A stretch of DNA of 64,000 nucleotides from Dipteris shenzhenensis (Eukaryota; Polypodiophyta; Polypodiopsida; Gleicheniales): the NCBI GenBank assembly GCA_047967505.1, contig CM106538.1. One strand, given 5' to 3'. The notes beneath the pieces were generated by a model that was not told the origin of the DNA, did not search any database, and saw only the letters and a list, made by a program, of their open reading frames with translations. The translations under genes and the position numbers were made by a program. Of this stretch, positions 41,401 through 54,735 are shown piece after piece (position 1 is the stretch's first letter; each line of letters opens with the position of its first letter).

Positions 41401-44398
41401 AGCAATTTGTTGAAGATCCACAATACATTTGGGCAACTATTTCCTCTTCATCAAATATGATTGGTGCTTCTTCATAAATAGGACATGTAGGTAAAGATCC
41501 CTTAAATGGTTTTGATAGATTGATAGATAATATTAACCATGTTACGATAGGACTACAATGATGCTAAAATGTCCTAATGTTGAGTAATAATTTGCTGATC
41601 TAGAGTGGAATAGGAAACTAAATATAAGAATGTAAAATGCTTGAAAAAAGAGGTGAAGAAATTAGGGATATGCAAGAATAATTTAGCTTGGAAGGTGGAT
41701 GCACCATGGCATGAATCTTTAAAATCTTTAGGAAATTGAAGGACCTAAAAATGACGTACTACATGCAAATCAACATGGTCAAAGATGAAGCCTAAATCAT
41801 CAAGCATGTAATGGTTGTTCATCATCATGGTTGTCAAAGATTTCTAAAATGTAGGCTACTTCAATAGGCATTATTGCAGTGAAGACTAAGTCAATTTTGT
41901 ATAGTGGATGACTCTATAATCTTTCACATAAATTTTTTACCATCGTTGCTCTTTCCAAGCACAAATTTCTTGTGGTTTCATGACTAGATATCATTACTAA
42001 AACTACCATTTGAAATGGATACTTACCCAGTCTATGTCATTGAGAGGCTCTATCAATAGAATGATGTTGAATATTTTTTCATTGTGGAAATGTTGTAAAA
42101 GAGAATGCTTAATTGTGTGCATTCATAAACTGAGCATGGGGTGAAAATTGAGTAGCTAGTAAAGAATTACAAACAAGGCTATATTTTTTGAGGGTGCAAT
42201 AAGAAATTGGAGCTACCTTTATGGGGGATATCCTCAATCTACTTAGTATGTAATGTACCCTTTCTCAAGAATTATTTTTAAAGTAAACACAATTTAAAAG
42301 TAAGCGGATGAAGTAAAACTTCTAGAAAGGAAAAAATAACTTTTGTTGGAGAGTTGAACAAAGAATTGTTTCTCTAGCAAATGTCTAAGCTCTAGGGCTC
42401 TAGCCTTAGGAAAATGTCAATGTGTTGAGTTGAGAGAAGCGTTGAGCCTTTGAATGTTGTTGTAATCTTTTCACATGGTTTTGTAGTCTAAGGAGAAGTA
42501 AAGAAACTCAGTTGCTTTTTAGATGCTTCCTACTAATGCACACTACTGAAGATGACACGATGGATGAGTAGAAATAAATGTTTGCCTACTGAAGATACTT
42601 TGATGGCATGAAAAGTATAAGACATTGTAGTCATTTACCAGGAACAATGCTTAGAATGTACCAGACAAGGCATAAAAGCCTAGGGTAAAGGGGGGAGCCT
42701 TGTGCAACCATAATTCTTTAGTAATGTAAGGGGTTGTGCATATATTTTTTAAAAATGTTTTTAAAATGCAGTGGGCTAGTTTTTGTAATTGTATCATATT
42801 TTTATGACATGTGTAATATTTTGTTGAGAGGGATTAAATCCTTTTGTAATTTGAGCTCTATGTGTATCGCTTGTGTTTGTAGACAAAGGGAGATATCTTG
42901 TCATTATATTTGGTGCTTAGTAAAGTATTATAAATACTTTAAATGGGGAAGCATGAGCCACTTATCTAGAGCCAAAGGAGAGTATATATGGCCTTTGTTA
43001 CCATGTCTATGATATTGTGTTTGCTTTTCTAATTTTGAAGTGGCACTTTGCGGGGCTGTTTAAGTATTTAGTAGGGTTTCACCTACTACATATAACTTCC
43101 CACTTCCTATATTATCATCATGTGCAAACTACAACATGGCTAGGCAAAGTGTTGGGTGTGATAATTGAAAAGGCATGTGAAACAAGAATACATATAGAGA
43201 TTAGACCATGCTATCAAAGTTTGATTATTGTAGTGAGAGATTCACATGTGTTAAGTGAACTAACTTATGCTTACAACAAGTGTATGTCCACTAAAAATTA
43301 CTTTGTAGACATCACATTTGTAAATTCCAATAGGTTATATATCTTCTCTTTCTAGAGCTACTCACAACAATCTAACCCTTAATAAGATCACACTTGATTG
43401 AGCAATGCATTAGTGACTCACTTTCAACGGTGCTAATTACAATCCAAGGTCCTATATTTTCTTGTGCAGGGACCATGAAACATATCAAAGGTAACATGAG
43501 TTAAAATTAATGTACATACTCAAAATTTGCAACGTTGGGATAAAATTTTGCTAAGCATACAGGCTATTACAATATGGCCATATGTAAAACATTATCTCGA
43601 CTAGAGCAATTGGCTTATCAATAATTTTAAAATGCTTCTCTTATGTGCATAGAAAACTTAAAAGGCAAACATGGGAGATGGTTAGCTCTAGGCAAAAACC
43701 CATATTCCTATTAATTTGAGCCCCCAAAAGTGATGGAAAAACTAGCCATTCTAGTCCATCTTAGACACAAGTATGACATTTAGTGCAAAATAGAGCATAC
43801 AATAGTTGCTAACACTAATGAGAGATGGGTAGATGTATTATAAAATATACTCCATAAATGGCAAAGTAAATAATCATGGGGACAATCCAAGTTCAATGAG
43901 ACATGATCCCTCTATCAATCATTTTGGTATCTTATTATAATTCTCAGTCTTGGCATCCTCTCCTCTAGCACTATCATCCCAACCTCCTCCCTCATCCATG
44001 TACTTCACATATAAGATGGTGATGTGTTATGGATTTTCCGATGATTTGGTAATTCATATCTATAATAAGATCATTTATCTTTTAAATAACATTGAATGGT
44101 CCATAAAAGTGTTAACACCATCTTGATAATACCCATTTCTCAATGGACTTTAGTCTCCTTTTCTCAATTTGTAAAAAAATATAATCACCTTGTTTAAAGA
44201 CCCAATGTCTTCTTTTCTTGTTACTTCTTATTACTTGCTATTATATTATAAGATGGATGGCCACCTCACATTATCACATGCACTTCCTTGATGATATTAG
44301 GGACATCATGCAACAATATAAACCTTCAAAGAATGTGGTCCTTGTAAACCCAACCAAAAATAATCTTGAGGATTGCCACTTCAAAGAATTTGATCCTT
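38431..44398. other. AT-rich region without recognisable genes
   Basis: Six kilobases of AT-rich DNA with no coding signature on either strand. 39500-39770 is full of similar short words (GAATCCTAGATT, AATTCCACATCA). An imperfect 160-bp tandem duplication spans about 41214-41535. Frames at 42734-43355 are short and unlike known proteins. Confidence 0.45.
41214..41535 (+). repeat. Imperfect 160-bp tandem duplication
   Basis: TTGACATATA, AATTTGTTGA, GATCCA, TTCATAAATAGG and AAATGGTTT occur in the same order in both halves (starts about 41217 and 41377). Confidence 0.7.
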
Positions 44399-44452
44399 GT
44401 GTGTGTGTGTGTGTGTGCCCATGCGTGCACGCACACACACACACACACACAC
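44399..44452. repeat. Inverted GT/CA microsatellite
   Basis: A GT run (44399-44417), the centre CCCATGCGTGCACG, then a CA run to 44452; the two runs can pair. Confidence 0.9.
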
Positions 44453-45251
44453 TTCCCCAACTATGAGTTATTCTTTTATGTACCCCCCATGAAATCTCCC
44501 CTTTACACTCTCTTTTTTACTACCCCACAAACCATGCACACTAATCCTCCCATACCTCCACTAATCCCTTCTTAACCCATGCACTCACTCTTACTTTGAC
44601 TTAAACTTTTTTTTAAAATAAAAATACATAAATAATCTAAGAATCCATATGGTTGTCTATATTCCTAGGTAAAGTGATAACAAGCCGAGGAAAATAGGCA
44701 TTACCTATCTACCCAAACATAACTAAACACCTAGTTTGTTGGGATGGTGGTAGGTAAGTGGACCTTGACCTCAGAACCTGCACTGTGATTGAGGATTCGA
44801 CATCTTTTTTCAGTATTGTGTTTGTCAAACTCAATATTATTAAAAATTCTTAATTTTGGTGGATTTTTTTGCGAACTCTAGTTGTTGCATTTTTGCCTCA
44901 AACATTTTTTCCTTATATGTTCTCCTTTTTTTAAAAACTTTTTATCCAATCGATGGAATTAATTGTATGGCTCTCTAATTCATGGGACATTTTATTCCAA
45001 ACACACACTTTAACTTCCCAACTAGCCTTTCGTCGGGCTAGTGCCATAACATTAATTCAAATCCATTGGATAATTCTTTAGCATAGATAATCCCTAGTCA
45101 TTTTGTGATCCACCTTATTTTTTACTAACTTTTGTGTCTATTTTGCAGAAGTGTTTTATGCATTTACTATTGGCATTCTTTTTTCATTTTAACACTTATC
45201 ATAAAGATCCACTTTTATTCTTACTCATTATCAATAGGTGATAAGTAAATT

Positions 45252-45282
45252 CCACATGGTGGGATTACTCCCCACCATGTGG
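45252..45282. repeat. Unit hairpin, copy 1
   Basis: CCACATGGTGGG, 7-nt loop, CCCACCATGTGG: perfect 12-bp stem. Followed by GGTTGGGG(T)GGGCCACACACAC in every unit. Confidence 0.9.
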
Positions 45283-46195
45283 TCTTACCCTTTGGGTTGG
45301 GGTGGGCCACACATACACACACACACATTTTCTATACTTTACAAACACACATGCACACACACCCACACACGATACACATACACACAAACTCCCTTTCTTC
45401 CTAAATTATTGGTCCTCATGCCCTTGCCCTCACTCCCCACTTATGATTTACACTAAATCAACTACCCCCACTTGAAAGCTTCTTATTATTACTACTAACC
45501 CTTAAAAATTTCTTTAACCCTATGCCTATTCTTTCATTTTGAATATATAATTTATTTATATTGAACTATTATTTTCCCCCTGCCCTACCTTGTTTTTTAA
45601 AAATATTTTTAATGAATTATTACAAATTATACCCCAGCACACACTAAAAATCAAATTTTACTTCCCAATAACTCTGTCTCTCCAGCATTTTATGAAACAA
45701 GATTGATTAAAAGTGATTTTGCACCTTAAAAGCTCAAAATAAGGCACTAATTTATATATATATTTAGCTAGGTCCTTCCCTCCCTTTTGTACCCTAAACG
45801 ACTTCAGTGCCATCATTGGCACGACCCGCTTGCTTTACCCCTCTTCTTGCTTAAAGGCCTATTTTTCCTACACACACACACACACACACACACAAACAAC
45901 CGCCATTTCACATGCTCTCAAAGATTGGAACGGACGTCGCATGGTCACTGCCTTCACTCACCTTGTTATTAACCTTTCTGCCTTTACATTCAACGTGCCT
46001 TTCCTTGGATACCTTTCAATTTTGATGGATCTCCTTGTCTTTGATTCCATTTAATTTGAGCACTAATTATTACTTTTTATGTTAAAAAACAAGGTAATAT
46101 GGAACTGGGATACACTTATACTAGTGACATCACTTTTTGACACTTATCATAATGATCCATTTTTTCTCTACACACTTATAGGTGGGGAGTAAGTT

Positions 46196-46226
46196 CCACA
46201 TGGTGGGATTATTCCCCACCATGTGG
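46196..46226. repeat. Unit hairpin, copy 2
   Basis: Perfect 12-bp stem as in copy 1, loop ATTATTC. Confidence 0.9.
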
Positions 46227-47560
46227 TCTTACCCTCTAGGTTGGGGGTGGGCCACACACACACACATGCACACACACACACACACATACACACACATTTT
46301 CTATACTTTACAAACACACACATGCAACACATAAACATACACACACCCATACACACAAAATCCCTTTCTTTGGCAAAATTTGTACCCCTAAATTATTGGT
46401 GTGAGAAATTTCTTTAACCCTATGCTTATTCTTTCATTTAAAATATATAATTTATTTAAATTGAACCATTATTTCCCCCCCTTGCCCTACCTTGTTTTTT
46501 AAAAAGCTTTTATATGAATTATTACAAATTATACCCCCACACACACTAAAACTCAAATTGTACTTCCCAATAACTCTGTCCCCCTGGCATTTTAGAAACA
46601 AGATTGATTAAAAGTGATTTTGCACCTTAAAAACTCAAAATAAGGAACATATATATAGCTAGGTCCTTCCCTCACTTTTGTACTCTAAATGGCTTCAGCG
46701 CCATCATTGGCATGACCCACTTGCTTTATCCCTCTTCTTGCTTAATGGCCTATTTTCCCTAGACAAACACACACAAACAACCGCCATTTCACATGCTCTC
46801 AAAGATTGGAATGGACATCGCATGGTCACCACCTTCGCTCATCTTGTTATAAATCTTTCTGCCTTTATGTTCACAGCATGCCTTCCTTGGATACCTTTCA
46901 ATTCTAATGGATCTCCTTGTCTACTCTCGTGCCTTCACCTTTTGTGCCTTCATCTTTTGTGCCTTCATCTTTATTTATGCCCTTATTGCCAACCCTCTCT
47001 CCCAGGTTCACCTTCAACACTGTCCCTCACCTTCTCACTTGAGGAGTTGGTTGTTTAGTGGCTCTTATCAACCTGGTGACCTTTACTACTTTTGCCAAGT
47101 TGTCCCGTGGACTAGCTTCTTGTTCCATGGTGGTTGACTTTATGCTTGGTTTGCCTCTAGTGCTTTAGTTATGTGACTACGATCTATAGCTAACAATCTT
47201 GCATATTGCGGTTCTTTGCCTTCATTTTTCTTTTACTCCCTTCGCTATTTAAAACTTACCACCTTTTGTGATTACCGGGTCACCAACTGCATGGAAGCCT
47301 CTTCCTTTGCCTTTTTTGGCCTCTTCCTGGGCCAATTGCCTCATCTCTTATTGGAGGTTTCTTCACTTCTAGGAAACCCCGTATTTCTTTACTTCTGGCC
47401 TTTCTTGAAGCTCAGGGTGCACGATGTTTCTTTTGAGTTGTCGCGTTACCTGCATGATAGTCTCTTGTTTTTGTCGAGTCAACTATTTGGCTGGACTTTG
47501 GCTTGCTCTTTATTTATCCTTTGTTTGGCTCTTTATTTGTTTTTAGCTTTTTTTCACACA

Positions 47561-47595
<35 letters not shown>

Positions 47596-47807
47596 ACAAG
47601 ATAAACTGTCGTTTTAAAAACTCGTGTTGCTTTGCTCTAGCCTTTCTTCAAGCTCAAGTGCCCTGACACTTCTTCTGAGTTGTCGCGTTACCTGCATGAC
47701 AGTCTCTTGCTTTTTGTCAAGTCAACTATTTGGTTGACTTTGGCTTGCTCTTTATTTGATTGGCTCTTTATTTATCCTTTGTTTGGCTCTTTATTTGTTT
47801 TTAGCTT

Positions 47808-47810
<3 letters not shown>

Positions 47811-47887
<77 letters not shown>
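47811..47887. repeat. (CA)38 microsatellite
   Basis: The longest uninterrupted dinucleotide run in the window. Similar shorter CA runs are at 47564-47593, 51079-51113 and after each unit hairpin. Confidence 0.95.
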
Positions 47888-47890
<3 letters not shown>

Positions 47891-49661
47891 TACAAGTTAA
47901 ACTTATTTATTTCATTAAAAACTATTGCTTATTAAAATCTATTTATGTAATTAAATGACTATCTTTCCCTTTGCTAGTTCTTTAGGTAGATAATTTGGAA
48001 TTGATTTATTCAATTTATTCTTCTTTGGTCATTCCTTATTTTATATTTTCTCATTTTCATTTACTCAATTTATTTTCTCTTTATGGATTCATTATCCTTT
48101 ATGCTTGATCTTAGATTCACCTTTAAACCACTTTTTTATGCTTTTTAATTTTTGACTTTGTTTCTTTGGTAGGTGGTAGCTTGTTTCTTTTACTCTTCCA
48201 AAACTAGACAAGGTTGTTTAGAAAAATTATTTATATTTTCCTTCTCAAATTTCTCCTTAAAAAAAAAAATTATGTTTCCTTACGCTTTAAAATTTTGGGA
48301 TGATATATAATTTCTAATGTTCTTTGCCTTTAACGGTGTCATAAAGCTTTATTTCATCATTTATTAACCCCTTTTAAAATATCTTATTAGGTACATTTGA
48401 TGGTATTATTGGGTTATTATTGGTATAACGTACTTAAAACCTTTTCTTCCCTTATTCACCCCCAAAAATTGTAGCTCTTGATGGTAGAATACCCCCCATG
48501 GAAATTGATTGGGCCTTAATTTGGCATTCAGGGACATGGATAACTCTTGCACCATTTAAGTATTTCTTTAATTGCCAAGAATGGATGTGGACTTACCCCT
48601 TAATCTAATTCATTTAATTTGGTTAGCCCTTTAAGTCTTCGTTGGGATGTGGATTACCCCCCTACGATAGTTAAAAATTCACATTTTTTTTGTTTTATTA
48701 GAATTCATAACTTTTCTAAAGGCAGTGCTCTTGTATCATATTGTAGGTGTCTTAATGGTCCTTGCTACTTATATAATTAATTAATTTCTTCTCACTTTTC
48801 AAAAATTTAGATTCAAATTATCTAGTTTCCATCTTTTCTCCCTTCTCTTTAATCCGGGTTAGCAAAGAGGCTCTCCATCTCCCCCTTTAGAATTTTTTCC
48901 CTTTATCTAAATTCTTTAGAATGTAAACCTCCACTATGTTCTTAAATTCCTTTAGGGCTTCCTTTTTTTTCTTAGAATTCTGAAAGGTTTGTTCATGTTC
49001 TTTGGTAAAGTGATAACAAGCCAGAGGATACATGCATTACCTATCTACCTAAATTCAACTTCATTGTTCTAACAATTGGTTGGCTTGGATGGTGGTAGGT
49101 AAGTAGACCTTGACCTTGGAGCTTGGACTAATTGATGGATTCGACACCCTTTTCCAATCTTGTGTTCCTATTTCAAACTCAATATGATTATAAATTCTCA
49201 ATTTTGTTAGAATTTTTGCAAACTCTCAAATTTTTGCAATTCCCAACTTAGCTGTCGTAAATATATTTTTGTACTTGTCTCATATATAACTTTTTATCCA
49301 AATGGTGGAATTAATTATATGGCTCATTTATTGATGGGACTATTAAAGCTAAATGCACACTGATTTCCCAACTAGCCTTTGGTCCGGGCTAGTGCCATAC
49401 AGTTAATTCACATTGATTGGATAACTCTTTATTATGTATATTTTGTAGTCATGTTATCATTGGATAATTTTTGGCTTGAGAAAAATATTTTTCAATAGGT
49501 AATGCTTTGATTCCATTTAATTTGAGTACTAGTTATTACTTCTTATGTGCAGAAACATGGTAGTATGGAACTGGGATACACTTATACTAGTGACATCACT
49601 TTTTAACACTTATCATAATGATCCATTTTTTCTCTACACAATACTAGGTGGGGAGTAAGTT

Positions 49662-49692
49662 CCACATGGTGGGCTTACTCCCCACCATGTGG
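49662..49692. repeat. Unit hairpin, copy 3
   Basis: Perfect 12-bp stem, loop CTTACTC. Confidence 0.9.
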
Positions 49693-51075
49693 TCTTACCC
49701 TTTGGGTTGGGGATGGGCTACACACACGCACACACACATTTTCTATACTTTACAAACACACTCATGCACAGACACACATACACACACCCATACAATACAC
49801 ACAAACTCCCTTTCTTTGGAAGAATTTGTACCCCTAAATTATTGGTCCTCACGCCCCCGCCCTCACCCCCCACTTATGATTTACACTAACTAAACCACCC
49901 CACTTAAAAGCTTCTTATTATTACTACTAACCCTTAAAAATTCCTTTAACCCTATGCCTATTCTTTCATTCAGAATATATAATTTATTTAAATTGAACTA
50001 TTATTCCCCCCCCATGCCCTACCTTGTTTTTTAAAAAGCTTTTTTACGAATTATTACAAATTATACCCCTAGACATACTAAAACTCAAATTGTACCTCCC
50101 AATAACTCTGTGCCCTCGGCATTCTGTGAAACAAGATTGATTAAAAGTGATTTTGCACCTTAAAAACTCAAAATAAGGCACTAATATATATATATATATA
50201 TATATAGCTAGGTCCTTCCCTCCCTTTTGTATCCTAATGGCATCAACACCCTTATTGGCACGACCCGCTTGCTTTACCCCTCTTCTTGCTTAATGGCCTA
50301 TTTTCCCTAGACACACACACACAAACAACTGCCATTTAACATGCTCTCAAAGATTGGAACGGACGTCGCATGGTCACGGCCTTCGCTCACCTTGTTCTTA
50401 ACCTTTTCGCCTTTACATTCATAGCGTGCCTTTCCTTGGATACCTTTCAATTCTGATGGATCTCTTTGTTTGCTTTAGTGCCTTCACCTTTTGCACCTTA
50501 ATCTTCATTTATGCCTTTGTTTCCAACCCTCTCTCGCAGGTTTGCCTTCAACACTCTATCTCACCTTCTCACTTGAGGAGTTAGTTGTTTAGTGGCTCTT
50601 ATCAATGTGGTGAGCTTTACTACTTTTGCCAAGTGGTCCTATGGACTACATTATTGTTCCATGGTGGTCGACTTTATGCTTGGTTTGCCTCTAGTGCTTT
50701 AGTTACGTGACTATGATCTGTAGTTGACAATCTTGCATATTGCGGTTCTTAGCCTTCATTTTTCTTTTCCTCCCTTATCTATTCAAACCTTACCACCTTT
50801 TGTGATTACCGGGTTGCCAATTGCATGGAAGCCTCTTCATTTGCCTTTGTTTGCCTCTTCCAGGGCCGATTGCCTCAGCTCTTACTTGAGGTTTCTTGAC
50901 TTCTAGGAGACCCCTTCCGGTCTTTCTTCAAGCTTAGGTACCGTGACACTTCTTGTAAGTTGTCGCGTTACCTGCATGACAGTCTCTTGTTTTTGTCGAG
51001 TCAACTTCTTGTTGACTTTGGCTTAGTTGGCTCTTTATTTATCCTTTTTTGGCTCTTTATTTGTTTTTAGGTTTT

Positions 51076-51116
<41 letters not shown>

Positions 51117-52167
51117 ATTCATTTAATTTGGTTAGTCCTTTAAGTCTTTGTTGGGATGTGGATTACCCCCCTACGATAGTTAAAAATTCACATTTTTTTG
51201 TTTATTTAGAACTCATAACTTTTCTAAAGGCATTGTTCTTGTATCATATTGTAGGTGTCTTAATGCTCCTTACTACTTATATAATTAATTAATTTCTCCT
51301 CAATTTTTAAAAATTTTTGATTCAAATTATCTAGTTCCGATCTTTTCTCCCTTCTCTTTAATTAGGGTTAGCAAAGAGGTTGTCCACCTCCCCCTTAAGA
51401 TTTTTTTCACTTTATCAAAATTCTTTAAAATGTAAACCTCCACTATGTTTTAAATTCCTTTAGGGCTTCCCTTTTTTTCTTAGAATTCTAAAAGGTTTGT
51501 TCATGTTCTTTGGTAAAGTGATAACAAGCCAGAGGATACAAGCATTACCTGTCTACCCCAATTCAACTTCATTGTTTGAACAACTCGTTGGTTTGGATAG
51601 TGGTAGGTAAGTAGACCTTGACCTTGGAGGACTACCTGATGGATTCGACAGCCTTTTCCAATCTTGTATTACTATTTCAAACTCAATATGAGTATCAATT
51701 CTCAATTTTGTTAGAATTTTTGCAAACTCTCAATTTTTTGCAATTCCCAACTTAGGTGTTGTAAATATATTTTTGTACTTGTCTCATATATAACTTTTTA
51801 TCCAAATGGTGGAATTAATTGTATGGCTCATTTATTGATAAGAGTATTAAATATAAACACACACACTGATTTCACAACTAGCCTTTGGTTGGGGCTAGTG
51901 CCATACAATTAATTCACATTGATTGGATAACTCTTTATTATGCATAGTTTGTAGTCATGTTATCATTGGATAATTTTTGGGTTGAGATAAATATTTTTTA
52001 ATAGGTAATGTTTTGATTCCATTTAATTTGAGTACTAGTTATTACTTTTTATGTGCGAAAACAAGGTAATATAAAACTAGGATACACTTATGCTAGTGAC
52101 ATCACTTTTTGACACTTATCATAATGATCCATTTTTTTTCTACACACTACTAGGTGGGGAGTGAGTT

Positions 52168-52198
52168 CCACATGGTGGGCTTATTCCCCACCCTGTGG
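52168..52198. repeat. Unit hairpin, copy 4
   Basis: One stem mismatch (right arm CCCACCCTGTGG). Confidence 0.88.
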
Positions 52199-54500
52199 TC
52201 TTACCCTTTGGGTTGGGTGTGGGCCACACATACACACACACACACACATGCACGCTCACGCTCACGCACACGCACACACACACACACACACACACATTTT
52301 TTTAAGTTTAAAAACACATACATGACCACACACACACATACACACACCCATACAGACAAACTCCCTTTCTTTGGCACAATTTTTACCCCTAAATTATTGG
52401 TCCTCATGCCCTCGCCCTCACTTCCCACTTATGATTTACACTAAATGAGCCACCCCACTTGAAAGCTTCTTATTATCATCACTAACCCTTAAAAATTTCT
52501 TTAACCCTATGCTTATTCTTTCATTCATAATATATAATTTATTTAAATTGAACTATTATTTCCCCCGCCCACCCTATCTTGTTTTTTTAAAAGTTTTTAT
52601 GCAAATTATTACAAATTATAAGCCCACACACACTAAACTCAAATTGTACTTCCCAGTAACTCTGTCCTCTCGGCATTTTAAAAGACAAGATTGATTAAAG
52701 GTGATTTTGTAGCTCAAAAACTCAAAATAAGGAACTAATATATATATATATAGCTAGGTCCTTCCCTCCCTTTTGTACCCTAAACAGTTTTAGTGCCATC
52801 ATTTGCACGATCGCTTTCTTTACCCCTCTTCTTACTTAACGGCCTATTTTCCCTACACACACACACACAATCAATCGCCATTTCACATGCTCTCAAAGAT
52901 TGGAATTTCATTTACTTAATTTATTTTCTATTTATGGATTCATTGTCCTTTATACTTGATCTTAGCTTTACCTTTAAACTACATATGGTTTTTAATTTTT
53001 GACTTTGTTTCTTCACTAGGTGGTAGCTTTTCTTTTCACTCTTCCAAAACTCGACAAGATTGTTAAGAAAAACAGTTTTTTCTATACTTTTCTTCTCAAA
53101 TTTATTCTAAAAAAAAAAAATTTTCTTTATGCCTTAAAATTTTGGGATGATATATAATTTCTAATGTTCTTTGCCTTTAACGGTGTCATAAAGCTTTATT
53201 TCATCATTTATTAACCCCTTTTTAAATATCTTATAAGGTTCATTTGATGTTATTATTGGTATAACGTACTTAAAACCTTTTCTTCTCTTATGCCCCCCCA
53301 AAGGTTGTAGCTCTGGATGGTAGGATACCCCCCATGGAAATTGATTGGGCCTTAATTTGGCATTCAGGGACATGGATAACGCTCTGCACCATTTAAGAAT
53401 TTCTTTAATTGCCAAGCATGGATGTGGACTTAGCCCATGATCTAACTCATTTAATTCGGTTAGTCCTTTACGTCTTCGTTGGGATGTGGATTACCCCCCT
53501 ACAATAGTTAAAAATTCACATTTTTTTGTTTATTTAGAACTCATAACTTTTCTAAAGGTAGTGCTCTTGTATCATATTGTAGGTGTCTTATTGCTCCTTG
53601 CAACTTATATAATAAATTAATGTCTTCTCAATTTGCAAAATTCTTTGATTCAAATTATCTAGTTCCCATTTTTGCTCCCTTCTCTTTAATTAGGGTTAGC
53701 AAAGAGGTTCTCACCTCCCCCTCAAGAGTTTTTTCACTTTATCAAAATTCCTTAGGATGTAAACCTCCATGTTCTTAAATTCCTTTAGGGCTTCCTTTTT
53801 TTTCTTAGAATTCTGAAAGGTTTGTTCATGGTCTTTTGTAAAGTGATAACAAGCCAGGGGATACAGGCATTACCTGTCTACCTAAATTCAAATTCATTAT
53901 TCTTACAACTGGTTGGTTTGGATGGTGGCAGAGGTAAGTAGACCCTGACCTTGAAACTTAGACTACTTGATGGATTCGACACCCTTTTCCAATCTTGTGT
54001 TCTTATTTCAAACTCAATATGATTATGAATTCTCAATTTTGTCAGAATTTTGGCAAACTCTCAATTTTTTGCAATTCCCAACTTAGCTGTCGTAAATATA
54101 TTTTTGTACTTGCCTCATATATAACTTTTTATCCAAATAGTGGAATTAATTGTATGGCTCATTTATTGATGGGACTATTAAATCTAAACACACACACTGA
54201 TTTCCCAACTAGCCTTTGGTCGGCGGGCTAGTGCTATACAGTTAATTCACATTGATTGGATAACTCTTTATTATGTATAGTTTGTAGTCATGTTATCACT
54301 GGATAATTTTTGGCTTGAGATGAAAATTTTTCAATAGGTAATGTTTTGATTCCATTTAATTTGAGAACTAATTATTACTTTTTATGTGCAGAAACAAGGT
54401 AATATGGAACTGGGATATGCTTATACTAGTGACATCACTTTTTGACACTTATCATAATGATCCATTTTTTCTCTACACACTCCTAGGTGGGGAGTAAGTT

Positions 54501-54531
54501 CCATATGGTGGGCTTATTCCCCACCATGTGG
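54501..54531. repeat. Unit hairpin, copy 5
   Basis: The left arm is CCATATGGTGGG, so one C-G pair becomes a T-G wobble; the rest is paired. Confidence 0.88.
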
Positions 54532-54559
54532 TCTTACCCTCTGGGTTGGGGGTGGGCCA

Positions 54560-54735
54560 CATGCACACGCACACACACACGCACATGCACATGCACACGT
54601 ACACGTGCACGCACATGCACACGCCCATGCCCATGCCCATGCCCACGCACATGCACATGCACACGCACACACATGCGCACACACACACACATGCACATGC
54701 GCGCACACACACACACACGCACACACACACATTTT
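54560..54735. repeat. Alternating purine-pyrimidine tract
   Basis: About 175 bp of CA, CG, TG and TA steps (CACGCACATGCACATGCACA-type words) with only a few breaks (CCCATGCCCATG). It replaces the simple CA run of other units. Confidence 0.9.
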
